A stretch of DNA of 11,846 nt. Source: Flavobacteriaceae bacterium. GTDB taxonomy: Bacteria > Bacteroidota > Bacteroidia > Flavobacteriales > Flavobacteriaceae. Made by a program: the position numbers and the translations under genes. Shown here piece by piece: positions 1 through 4,622 of the stretch. The notes beneath the pieces were generated by a model that saw only the letters and a list, made by a program, of their open reading frames with translations, was not told the origin of the DNA and did no database searches. The first letter of the stretch is position 1. Each line of letters opens with the position of its first letter. The stretch covers positions 1 to 11,846 of the forward strand of contig DAOUPU010000059.1 in the NCBI GenBank assembly GCA_030625995.1. Reading direction: 5' to 3'.

Positions 1-228
1 AGTGAAGTATACATTTCTACATGGGAAGGCAAATTGGTATCCCTTTCACTTCCGTCTGAATCTCCAGGCAAATCAATGACTTTTTATAAACATATTGAAA
101 ATGATATTTTTCGTAGAATAAGAGATAATAAAGAATTAGGCGAAACAATGGTATTCGAAAGAGATAAAGATGGCAAGATCATTCAATTCAAAAGACATAA
201 TAATTACTCAAAAAAAATCAATAGATAA
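1..228 (+). CDS. C-terminal fragment of a probable serine hydrolase (beta-lactamase-like) protein, 5' end outside window
   Basis: Reading frame 1 is open from the first base to a TAA at 226-228, giving 75 residues that are the C-terminus of a longer protein; no start codon needs to be in the window. The order of features (a strand with EGKLVSLSLP, then NDIFRRIRDNKELGE, then FERDKDGKIIQFKRHNNYS, then the end) resembles the small beta-rich domain (DUF3471-like) that closes many Bacteroidota class C beta-lactamase-like serine hydrolases and peptidases. The catalytic domain is not visible, so the family is inferred from the tail alone. The gene converges on the hypothetical gene at 363-761, with 134 bp between the two stops. 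An in-frame TTG at 34 exists but the frame continues upstream, so it is unlikely to be the start. It could instead be the tail of another enzyme carrying a similar domain. Confidence 0.5.
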   Translation, partial: SEVYISTWEGKLVSLSLPSESPGKSMTFYKHIENDIFRRIRDNKELGETMVFERDKDGKIIQFKRHNNYSKKINR

Positions 229-362
229 ACATAATAAGCCAATTACATTTTATAACTTATTAAATAGGTATCAATTATTCTGAATTAATTACTATGTGCT
301 GCTGTTTCAGAATCAGGAAATAAAAATTTAGACTTCGTCTTAACCAAATAATGGTCAAAAAG

Positions 363-761
363 CTATAGATCTGTCGCTCCTTCTAATTCTCTTTGCTCTA
401 TTTCTCCTTCACCTACCGGTTCTTTACCTGTCCTTATATACCCTAGCTTTGAAATTTCAGAAAAACTAAAATAAATAGGCTTTTCATTTCTTAAAATATC
501 CAGTACTTTACTATACATAGACATTGAATAACGCAAATAGACTAAGTTAGAGTTCATATCGTAATAATTTTCAGGTAGGTTTTTTTTATCAGGATAGAAG
601 CTTAGTTGAAGCACATAGTTATCCTTAAAATAACATTTGATTATAGTTCGGGGGTGCGTAAGCTTGTTTTCAATGCGTCCTGCCTGAAAGTGAACCCAAT
701 ACTGATTGATTTTACTAGTTATTATTTTCATGCTAATATGATTTAAATTAATAATTTTCAT
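363..761 (-). CDS. Hypothetical protein with acidic GKEPVGEGE tail
   Basis: This 132-residue protein has no recognised family. It has no signal peptide or membrane segment and should be cytoplasmic. The body alternates short strand-like segments (YWVHFQAG, YVLQLSFYP, LVYLRYS) with one helix-like stretch (SKVLDILRNEKP). It ends in a distinctive IRTGKEPVGEGEIEQ segment (about residues 109-123) that looks conserved rather than random, which argues for a real gene. Two starts are possible: Met1 at 761 and Met11 (MKIITSK) at 731. Neither has a Shine-Dalgarno sequence, which is normal in Bacteroidota, so the choice is open. It is divergent from the secreted repeat protein at 1000 and convergent with the fragment at 1-228. 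A perfect 14-bp-arm palindrome with one wobble pair lies 31-66 nt upstream of Met1. No function can be assigned. Confidence 0.6.
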   Translation of the reverse strand: MKIINLNHISMKIITSKINQYWVHFQAGRIENKLTHPRTIIKCYFKDNYVLQLSFYPDKKNLPENYYDMNSNLVYLRYSMSMYSKVLDILRNEKPIYFSFSEISKLGYIRTGKEPVGEGEIEQRELEGATDL

Positions 762-791
762 CTAAGTTATTAATCTTATTACAAATTTTAA

Positions 792-827
792 ATGATCTCT
801 GTCAACGAATTAATTGATAGAGATCAT
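792..827. repeat. Palindrome (14-bp arms, 8-nt loop) between divergent genes
   Basis: The left arm ATGATCTCTGTCAA (792-805) pairs with the right arm TTGATAGAGATCAT (814-827). Only one position is not Watson-Crick (G opposite T), and the centre is CGAATTAA. It lies between the divergent starts at 761 and 1000. On the plus strand it is not followed by a T-run, and both flanking genes point away from it, so it is not an ordinary terminator. On the minus strand it directly follows a candidate -7 element (828-835), a position where operators sit. It could be a regulator binding site, or a 5' UTR hairpin if transcription starts further upstream. Confidence 0.6.
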
Positions 828-835
828 CAAAGCTA
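828..835 (-). promoter_or_regulatory. Candidate -7 element for the hypothetical gene at 363-761
   Basis: Read on the minus strand this is TAGCTTTG, a full match to the Bacteroidota -7 consensus TAnnTTTG, 66 nt upstream of Met1. No TTG is present at the usual -33 distance, so this rests on one half-site. Its immediate contact with the palindrome at 792-827 adds some weight. Confidence 0.3.
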
Positions 836-999
836 AAACATGGTCTATTTTGTTAATAAGGTATTAAGGAACCATGAAAAATCGTTAAATATTTCTTAAT
901 TCATAGTCTCTAAGTATCAAATTCTGTAACATAACTGATCAAATGTCGTTCTGTTAAGTATACAAGTCTAACTAAATATTTAATCTAAATAATAACCTA

Positions 1000-1515
1000 A
1001 TGAAAAACTTAAAAATAATCATCACCGTCTTTACAATAGTATTTGCAGTACTGATTTCCAACGCAAATGAAAGTGCTGAAAAACAACAAACAACTATACA
1101 AACAGAGTTTGTAACACCAAATTGCCAGAGGATTCCTCTCGATTCAGAAAAAATAACATGTACAAATCATGTTTTACCAACAGTTTCTGATATTAAAATG
1201 AGGGAAGAATATAATGCATTGCATGAAGAGGAAGATGCCCCTCTTGAATTTGATACTTTGGATTACTTGCCTTCAGATTTCAATGCCTATAGCGAAGAAG
1301 AGTCTATTTTAGCTGCACTTGAATTACTTAACGATAAAGAGAAAGATGCCCCTTTTGAATTTGATACTTTAGATTACTTACCTATAGATTTCAATGCCTA
1401 TAGTGAAGACGAATCTATCTTAGCTGCGCTTGAAATATTGAATGAGGAAGAGGATGCTCCTTTTGACTTTAATACTTCAGATTATCTGCCTGTAAATTTT
1501 TATGCATCAAAATAA
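1000..1515 (+). CDS. Secreted acidic tandem-repeat protein (DYLPxxFNAYS repeats)
   Basis: This 171-residue protein of unknown function has an N-terminal hydrophobic segment (residues 1-22, KNLKIIITVFTIVFAVLIS, then NAN), consistent with a Sec signal peptide. A linker with two Cys residues (42 and 54) follows. The rest is 2.5 tandem repeats beginning at DAP: residues 79-115, 116-151 and a partial 152-171. Each repeat reads D-A-P-x-E-F-D-T-L-D-Y-L-P-x-D-F-N-A-Y-S and then a helix SILAALE(L/I)LN. The FDTxxYLPxxFNxY pattern is familiar from small secreted Bacteroidota proteins, but I know of no assigned role. The mature protein is strongly acidic, and no T9SS sorting domain or lipobox is seen, so periplasmic or extracellular location is inferred. 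The gene stands alone and has its own terminator at 1538-1573. The ATG at 1000 is the only start that retains the signal peptide. Confidence 0.8.
   Translation: MKNLKIIITVFTIVFAVLISNANESAEKQQTTIQTEFVTPNCQRIPLDSEKITCTNHVLPTVSDIKMREEYNALHEEEDAPLEFDTLDYLPSDFNAYSEEESILAALELLNDKEKDAPFEFDTLDYLPIDFNAYSEDESILAALEILNEEEDAPFDFNTSDYLPVNFYASK
1234..1512 (+). repeat. In-frame tandem repeats (111, 108 and about 60 bp) within the secreted protein
   Basis: The units start at 1234, 1345 and 1453, each with GATGC(C/T)CCT. Units 1 and 2 are highly similar at the DNA level, and many of their differences fall at third codon positions (TTG/TTA, AGC/AGT, ATT/ATC, GCA/GCG). This indicates an older duplication kept under protein-level selection rather than a very recent slippage product. 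The third unit stops after the LPxxF motif. Confidence 0.85.
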
Positions 1516-1537
1516 AAATTTCGAATGCAAAAAACAT

Positions 1538-1573
1538 AAAGTCTGTCGTATTAAACGACGGGCTTTTTTTATA
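1538..1573 (+). terminator. Intrinsic terminator of the tandem-repeat gene
   Basis: AAAGTCTGTCGT (1538-1549), loop ATTAA, ACGACGGGCTTT (1555-1566): a 12-bp stem with two G-T wobbles that runs into seven T (1564-1570). It lies 23 nt after the stop of the gene at 1000-1515. Confidence 0.85.
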
Positions 1574-1613
1574 TATGACATACCATGTCGGATGACAACT
1601 CAATAGTTCAAAT

Positions 1614-1621
1614 TATCTTTG
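1614..1621 (+). promoter_or_regulatory. Candidate -7 element (TATCTTTG) of an orphan transcript
   Basis: TATCTTTG is an exact match to TAnnTTTG. It lies after the terminator at 1538-1573 and upstream of a second terminator at 1709-1736 with no gene between them. It predicts a start near 1628. No TTG is seen 17-20 nt upstream, so the -33 half is absent or degenerate. Confidence 0.4.
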
Positions 1622-1627
1622 TAGTCT

Positions 1628-1736
1628 GAACGAAGAACAGTTTAAAACTACTTCGTAAATGATATAGGTTTGGTTAGTTTTGGTTTGCCTGGAAGTAGGT
1701 AGATCGAGCCAGTTACTAATGTAACTGGTTTTTTTT
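1628..1736 (+). ncRNA. Candidate small RNA, about 109 nt
   Basis: This gene-free stretch is bounded by a TAnnTTTG element (1614-1621) and a strong intrinsic terminator (1709-1736). Close to the predicted 5' end is a hairpin with outer stem ACGAAG/CTTCGT (1630-1635 with 1651-1656) and inner stem AGTT/AACT (1639-1642 with 1646-1649). The middle (about 1665-1690) is G/U-rich and probably single-stranded. No ORF of useful length fits. It is not a tRNA, and I do not recognise it as 6S, tmRNA or a known riboswitch; the Bacteroidota Flavo-1 motif would be the first known family to test. The next gene begins 173 nt after the terminator, so a leader role for that gene is unlikely. Start and identity are inferred. 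Confidence 0.4.
1709..1736 (+). terminator. Orphan intrinsic terminator
   Basis: CCAGTTAC (1709-1716), loop TAAT, GTAACTGG (1721-1728): a perfect 8-bp stem followed by eight T (1729-1736). The preceding gene already has its own terminator 140 nt earlier, so this one implies an additional transcript ending here. Confidence 0.85.
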
Positions 1737-1847
1737 ATTTTACTTTTTGATCTCTCTGAATTCACCTTTAAGAATAAATGCTGTTTTAAGAACTTTTTAT
1801 AAAGCTCATCAGGGCGAATAATTTTTCCTGCTGATTTATTAATGACC

Positions 1848-1875
1848 TTGGAATAGCAAATTAATTGTACCTTTA
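1848..1875 (+). promoter_or_regulatory. Candidate promoter of the SYLF-domain gene
   Basis: TTG at 1848-1850, a 17-nt spacer, then TACCTTTA at 1868-1875: one mismatch to the Bacteroidota -7 consensus and correct spacing to the -33 TTG. Start of transcription would be near 1882, giving a leader of roughly 28 nt before the ATG at 1910. Confidence 0.45.
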
Positions 1876-1909
1876 CTTTTTCAATTTAAACCTAACTTAA
1901 TTTAAAACT

Positions 1910-2428
1910 ATGAAAACAAAATTCACAATTATCTTAATTTTTCTTATTGCTATGTCAATGAACGGATACACCCAAGAAAATGACGTAAGTAAAGCAAAAC
2001 AAACTATAGCAGATTTTAAGGAAAAAAATTCGAAAATTACTGAACACTTTAATTCAGCCTATGGCTATGCCGTATTCCCGGGAATTGGAAAAGGTGCTCT
2101 TGTCGTTGGTGGTGCCGGTGGTAAAGGAACAGTATTTAAGGGAGGGGTGGCAACTGCTGATTGTAAAATGTCACAGGTAACTATTGGATTTCAGGCAGGT
2201 GGACAAAAGTATGCCGAAGTAATATTTTTCGAGAATGCAGAAGCCTATGAACGATTTGTAGGTAATAAATTTGAATTTGCAGCCCAGACATCAGCAATAG
2301 CTTTAAAGGCAGGTGTCTCATTAGATGCTAAATACAGAGATGGTATAATGGTGTTTACAATGGCAGAAGGTGGATTAATGTATGAGGCTTCCGTAGGTGG
2401 TCAGAAATTTAAGACGGAGAAATTTTAA
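1910..2428 (+). CDS. Secreted SYLF (Ysc84-type) lipid-binding domain protein
   Basis: This 172-residue protein starts with a Sec signal peptide (hydrophobic 6-17, cleavage probably after GYTQ, near residue 22), followed by a short helical region. The remainder is a SYLF domain, seen in YGYAVFPGIGKGALVVGGAGGKG (51-73), then SQVTIGFQAGGQKYAEVIFFEN (88-109), a helix with EAYERFVGNKFEF, and a Gly-rich closing strand MVFTMAEGGLMYEASVGGQKF (147-167). SYLF domains bind phosphoinositides and membranes in eukaryotic Ysc84/SH3YL1. Bacterial versions are usually exported and their role is poorly defined; an envelope lipid-associated function is inference. The gene is monocistronic, with its own candidate promoter (1848-1875) and terminator (2468-2498). 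Length fits a one-domain bacterial member, and nothing is missing. The ATG at 1910 is the start that yields a proper signal peptide. Confidence 0.9.
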   Translation: MKTKFTIILIFLIAMSMNGYTQENDVSKAKQTIADFKEKNSKITEHFNSAYGYAVFPGIGKGALVVGGAGGKGTVFKGGVATADCKMSQVTIGFQAGGQKYAEVIFFENAEAYERFVGNKFEFAAQTSAIALKAGVSLDAKYRDGIMVFTMAEGGLMYEASVGGQKFKTEKF

Positions 2429-2467
2429 TACCTAAAATTAAAAAATGCTACAAAGAGGTAGCCTAAC

Positions 2468-2498
2468 AAAAAGTCTTTCTTTAAAGAAAGACTTTTTT
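2468..2498 (+). terminator. Intrinsic terminator of the SYLF gene (perfect palindrome)
   Basis: A perfect inverted repeat with 15-nt arms: AAAAAGTCTTTCTTT (2468-2482) and its complement (2483-2497), plus one further T. The practical stem is AAAAAGTCTTTC/GAAAGACTTTTT with loop TTTAAA. The symmetric A/T ends would let it work in both directions, but only the plus-strand gene is close. Confidence 0.85.
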
Positions 2499-2515
2499 GG
2501 TTTTAAACAATAATG

Positions 2516-2697
2516 TTAACCCGCATTATTCATGGTTTTCGTTATGAAAAGTCAAAATATCAATAGAATTGGATAGCGCAGGAGTTTTTTAGCGAAAGAA
2601 TTGTAACTCAATTTTGAGCTAAATAAACTTTGAGCATTTTCAATTATAGCAGGTAGTTTGGCTTTGGAATAGAATATCCATGAATAATGCGGGTTAA
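2516..2697. mobile_element. MITE-like 182-bp element with 20-bp perfect terminal inverted repeats and TTAA ends
   Basis: Positions 2516-2535 (TTAA followed by CCCGCATTATTCATGG) are exactly the reverse complement of 2678-2697. The repeat stops sharply on both sides, and 142 bp of non-coding-looking DNA lie between. Because TTAA is its own complement, the structure can be read as a 16-bp inverted repeat beginning CCCG with a TTAA target duplication on each side. TTAA targeting is the hallmark of the piggyBac superfamily, to which the bacterial IS1380 family is related. No transposase is encoded, so movement would need one in trans. It could also be the fused ends of a deleted insertion sequence. 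The only ORF inside (2552-2737, minus) reads through one end and looks like chance. Confidence 0.6.
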
Positions 2698-3103
2698 TGC
2701 AATTCGGTTTGTAGAAAGTTCTATAACCTGGGCTCAAAGTTCATTCTTCTGGAGGACGTTCTGGATTTATTCTTTGCCACTCTCTCCTCTATTTTCTGAA
2801 GAAACTTTTCTACCATCTCGGGGGTTGTTTTGTGTTTGTGTATCACGACTTGAATATAATAGTAAATGAATTTAATTTCTAAGCGAAAGTAGATCAAGAT
2901 TCTGAAGAAAATTTAAAGTTTTGACCTGTATTATTAAATAGTTAAAATTTAATAATTTGTTAACAATGAAACATAACATTTTCTGCTTTTACTTAAAAAA
3001 AGGTCAATGATTATTTTTGGAGATATCATTTTTGACTCCAATTGTAAAAAGGTCCTGTTTAAAATAAATAAATGATTTTATCCTGAGTAGTAATTGATGG
3101 CAA
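2698..3103. other. Gene-free stretch with a possible decayed coding remnant
   Basis: No convincing gene lies between the MITE-like element and the T9SS-tail gene. On the minus strand one frame is open from 2912 to a TAG at 2721-2723 (63 codons). Its second half (about 2723-2845) looks coding-like and is richer in G+C than its surroundings, with PEMVEKFLQKIEERVAK followed by a basic SRTSSRR stretch. I recognise no family and it has no plausible start for the whole frame, so it may be the 3' remnant of a lost gene. The rest (2880-3100) is A+T-rich and holds only the terminator candidate at 2995-3036. Confidence 0.25.
2995..3036 (-). terminator. Probable intrinsic terminator of the T9SS-tail gene
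   Basis: Read on the minus strand: GTCAAAAATGAT (3036-3025) pairs with ATCATTGAC (3011-3003) with three bulged A. The loop is 13 nt, and after one further C there are seven T (3001-2995). It lies about 70 nt past the stop at 3104. The bulge makes it weaker than the others in the window. Confidence 0.45.
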
Positions 3104-3445
3104 CTATTTTATTATTAATTTTTTAACAGTGTAACTATCTCGAGAATAGACTTTTACCATGTATATTCCCCTTAGCAAGCCTCCAATTAATATAAATTTA
3201 AAATTAGAATTAATTACCATGGCTTTTCCTCCAAGAAGAGAATATATTTCAACTTTGGTAATTACAATATTTTCCGCTCTAATGTGTAAAACATCTTTCG
3301 CAGGATTGGGATATAACGAGATAAAATCTGCTATTTTTTCATCGCCAACCAACGCCTGTTGTGCATCAGGTTTATTCACTACCGTATTTTGAGCATAGGC
3401 AGAGGAAATTAATAAGAAAAAGAAGACGAAGTAAAATTTTAACAT
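3104..3445 (-). CDS. Miniature secreted protein: signal peptide plus T9SS type A sorting domain
   Basis: This 113-residue protein has a signal peptide at residues 1-18 (hydrophobic FYFVFFFLLI, ending AYA before Q19). Only about 25 residues of linker follow before a type A T9SS C-terminal sorting domain (about 42-113), recognised by SLYPNPAKDVLHIR, the EIYSLLGG turn, GIYMVKVY and the closing KKLIIK. In this family the domain directs cargo through the type IX secretion machinery of the Bacteroidota outer membrane and is usually attached to a large enzyme or adhesin. Here there is essentially no cargo. It may be a genuine tiny surface protein, or the tail of a formerly larger gene whose middle was deleted while the signal peptide was kept. 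The intact frame, candidate promoter and terminator favour an expressed gene. It runs codirectionally with, and downstream of, the stress-protein gene, but behind that gene's terminator. Confidence 0.85.
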   Translation of the reverse strand: MLKFYFVFFFLLISSAYAQNTVVNKPDAQQALVGDEKIADFISLYPNPAKDVLHIRAENIVITKVEIYSLLGGKAMVINSNFKFILIGGLLRGIYMVKVYSRDSYTVKKLIIK

Positions 3446-3473
3446 AGATCCGTTTCATGGGTTTCTGGCAGGT

Positions 3474-3481
3474 CAAAATTA
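3474..3481 (-). promoter_or_regulatory. Candidate -7 element of the T9SS-tail gene
   Basis: TAATTTTG on the minus strand matches TAnnTTTG and lies 28 nt upstream of the ATG. No TTG is visible at the expected -33 distance. Since a terminator (3559-3591) separates this gene from the stress-protein gene upstream, a promoter in this interval is required, which supports the call. Confidence 0.35.
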
Positions 3482-3558
3482 AATAAATAAAATGCATTTT
3501 TCAGTAAGAATATCATAATTTTTGGAGATGATATCAACAATTAACCTTCCTATAAAAA

Positions 3559-3591
3559 TTAAAAAAACCAGTAAAAGTTACTTTACTGGTT
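3559..3591 (-). terminator. Intrinsic terminator of the universal stress protein gene
   Basis: On the minus strand AACCAGTAAA (3591-3582), loop GTAACT, TTTACTGGTT (3575-3566): a 10-bp perfect stem running into a T-rich tract (TTTTTAATTTTT). It lies 37 nt after the stop at 3629. Confidence 0.85.
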
Positions 3592-3628
3592 AAAACAAAT
3601 TTTCAGGTGTCTTTCAATAAATCACAAC

Positions 3629-4459
3629 CTAAATTTTGAACGTAATAACAGGTCGAAGTGCATGATTGGTCAATTCCTGTCCGATACTGCCATTAAACAG
3701 TTGAGACAATCCACTTCTACCATGTGTATTTAAGGCAATTAAATCTGCATCTATTCCCCTGGCAAAACTTAAAATACCGTTTTCAATGGAAATATCATTA
3801 TAAATATTTGTGGTGCATTTACACATTTCAAAATCGTCAATAAAATTGTCTATTTTCTCTTCAATTGCCCTGGTAGTATTGAAGTTATGAATGGTGTTAA
3901 CATATAACAAATGCATTTCAGCCCTGAAGAGATGAGCAAAATCTAAAACGTTCTGAAATGTATCTTTACATTCATCGCTGAAATCCGAGGCAAAAACAAT
4001 TTTCCTTACAGCAAAAGTATCACTTCCCTCTTTGATCACTAAAACAGGAACCTTTGAACGACGCACTACTTTTTCAGTATTAGAGCCTATAAACATTTCT
4101 TGTAAGCCTGAAGCGCCTTGAGAACCCATCACGATCAAATCAATGTCATATTTCTCACTTTCTTTAATAATGCCCTTAAAAGCATAATGGAACTGAACCG
4201 ATTCAATAACCTTTATTCCCTGGAAAAAAGGCGATTTCTTAAACTTTTCAAATTTTTCATGAGCCATTTTCATAAAATAAATAGCCTGTGGTTCACTTAT
4301 AATAGTGCTTAACTCTGTTGGGTCTATTGTATTCACAGGAAGTTCTAACATATGTAGTAAATATATTTCACTTCCAGTTCTTCTCGCTATTCTCGCTGCC
4401 ACACGAGCAGCTCCTTCTGATTCTTTAGAAAAATCAATTGGTACTAGAATTCGTTTCAT
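3629..4459 (-). CDS. Universal stress protein, two tandem UspA domains
   Basis: This 276-residue cytoplasmic protein has two UspA folds: residues 1-143 (opening MKRILVPIDFS) and about 152-276 (opening RKIVFASDFSDE). In domain 1 the nucleotide-binding motif G-2x-G-9x-G-S is complete: G112, G115, G125, S126, followed by KVPVLVI. In domain 2 the equivalent is N244-T-H-G247-9x-G257-S258, so the first Gly is Asn and ATP binding there may be altered. Tandem UspA proteins act as stress-induced nucleotide-binding regulators with varied, often unknown partners; no specific role can be read here. The gene is divergent from the rimP operon (163 bp between starts) and has its own terminator. The start at 4459 gives the canonical first strand of the fold. 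Confidence 0.93.
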   Translation of the reverse strand: MKRILVPIDFSKESEGAARVAARIARRTGSEIYLLHMLELPVNTIDPTELSTIISEPQAIYFMKMAHEKFEKFKKSPFFQGIKVIESVQFHYAFKGIIKESEKYDIDLIVMGSQGASGLQEMFIGSNTEKVVRRSKVPVLVIKEGSDTFAVRKIVFASDFSDECKDTFQNVLDFAHLFRAEMHLLYVNTIHNFNTTRAIEEKIDNFIDDFEMCKCTTNIYNDISIENGILSFARGIDADLIALNTHGRSGLSQLFNGSIGQELTNHALRPVITFKI

Positions 4460-4496
4460 AACTATGTCGATTTATTATTTGTATAGTTAAAAATAC

Positions 4497-4504
4497 CAAA
4501 AATA
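4497..4504 (-). promoter_or_regulatory. Candidate -7 element of the universal stress protein gene
   Basis: TATTTTTG on the minus strand matches TAnnTTTG, 37 nt upstream of the ATG at 4459. The nearest suitable TTG lies 24 nt upstream of it, longer than usual, so the -33 half is uncertain. It sits close to the opposing rimP promoter (4524-4554), so the two transcription units may compete. Confidence 0.3.
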
Positions 4505-4523
4505 CTTAAAACAAAGGATGATT

Positions 4524-4554
4524 TTTGTCAATAAAAAAGGTTTTAGTATATTTG
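4524..4554 (+). promoter_or_regulatory. Promoter of the rimP-nusA-infB operon
   Basis: TTTG at 4524-4527, a 19-nt spacer, then TATATTTG at 4547-4554: both halves match the Bacteroidota housekeeping sigma consensus at ideal spacing. Transcription should begin near 4561, leaving a leader of about 62 nt that contains a small ORF and a terminator-like hairpin. Confidence 0.75.
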
Positions 4555-4568
4555 CAGCGAAATTTACA

Positions 4569-4622
4569 ATGGAATTGTGTTGGAGGGGACGAAAAGTCCC
4601 CTCTTTTTATACGATAAATTGA
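4569..4622 (+). CDS. Candidate leader peptide upstream of rimP (17 codons)
   Basis: An ATG at 4569 opens a frame encoding MELCWRGRKVPSFYTIN, ending with TGA at 4620-4622, which directly abuts the rimP ATG at 4623 (TGAATG). The frame runs through the whole GC-rich hairpin at 4583-4608, so a ribosome translating it would melt the stem. The predicted transcript start lies only about 8 nt before this ATG. These positions fit a leader peptide with translational coupling to rimP. There is no Shine-Dalgarno sequence, but that is normal here. A 17-codon ORF can occur by chance, so expression is unproven. Confidence 0.35.
   Translation: MELCWRGRKVPSFYTIN
4583..4608 (+). terminator. Attenuator-like intrinsic terminator hairpin in the rimP leader
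   Basis: GAGGGGAC (4583-4590), loop GAAAA, GTCCCCTC (4596-4603), then five T (4604-4608). This is a perfect GC-rich 8-bp stem. The upstream gene is transcribed away from it, so the only plus-strand transcript it can stop is that of the rimP operon itself. It is therefore best read as a premature terminator (attenuator). rimP leaders with attenuators are known in gammaproteobacteria; this one is found by eye and not by homology. On the minus strand there is no T-run after the stem. Confidence 0.65.

Noticed and set aside
277..313. Inverted repeat ATTCTGAA/TTCAGAAT between the convergent genes at 228 and 363
   Set aside because: Only 8 bp with a 21-nt loop and no T-run on either strand; too weak to call a terminator.
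1583..1628. 14-codon ORF (ATG at the start of the stretch, TGA at its end) overlapping the -7 element of the sRNA candidate
   Set aside because: Very short, overlaps the promoter element and would have to be transcribed from further upstream past a strong terminator.
2552..2737. 61-codon minus-strand ORF covering the MITE-like element
   Set aside because: It runs through one inverted-repeat end and across the element boundary, has no recognisable domain and is better explained by the element's own sequence.
2687..2869. 60-codon plus-strand ORF
   Set aside because: Begins inside the right inverted repeat, has odd composition (Cys, Phe, Ser and Trp-rich) and no promoter; the opposite strand looks more coding-like.
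3159..3392. 77-codon plus-strand ORF
   Set aside because: Antisense shadow of the T9SS-tail gene, whose signal peptide and sorting domain are clear on the minus strand.
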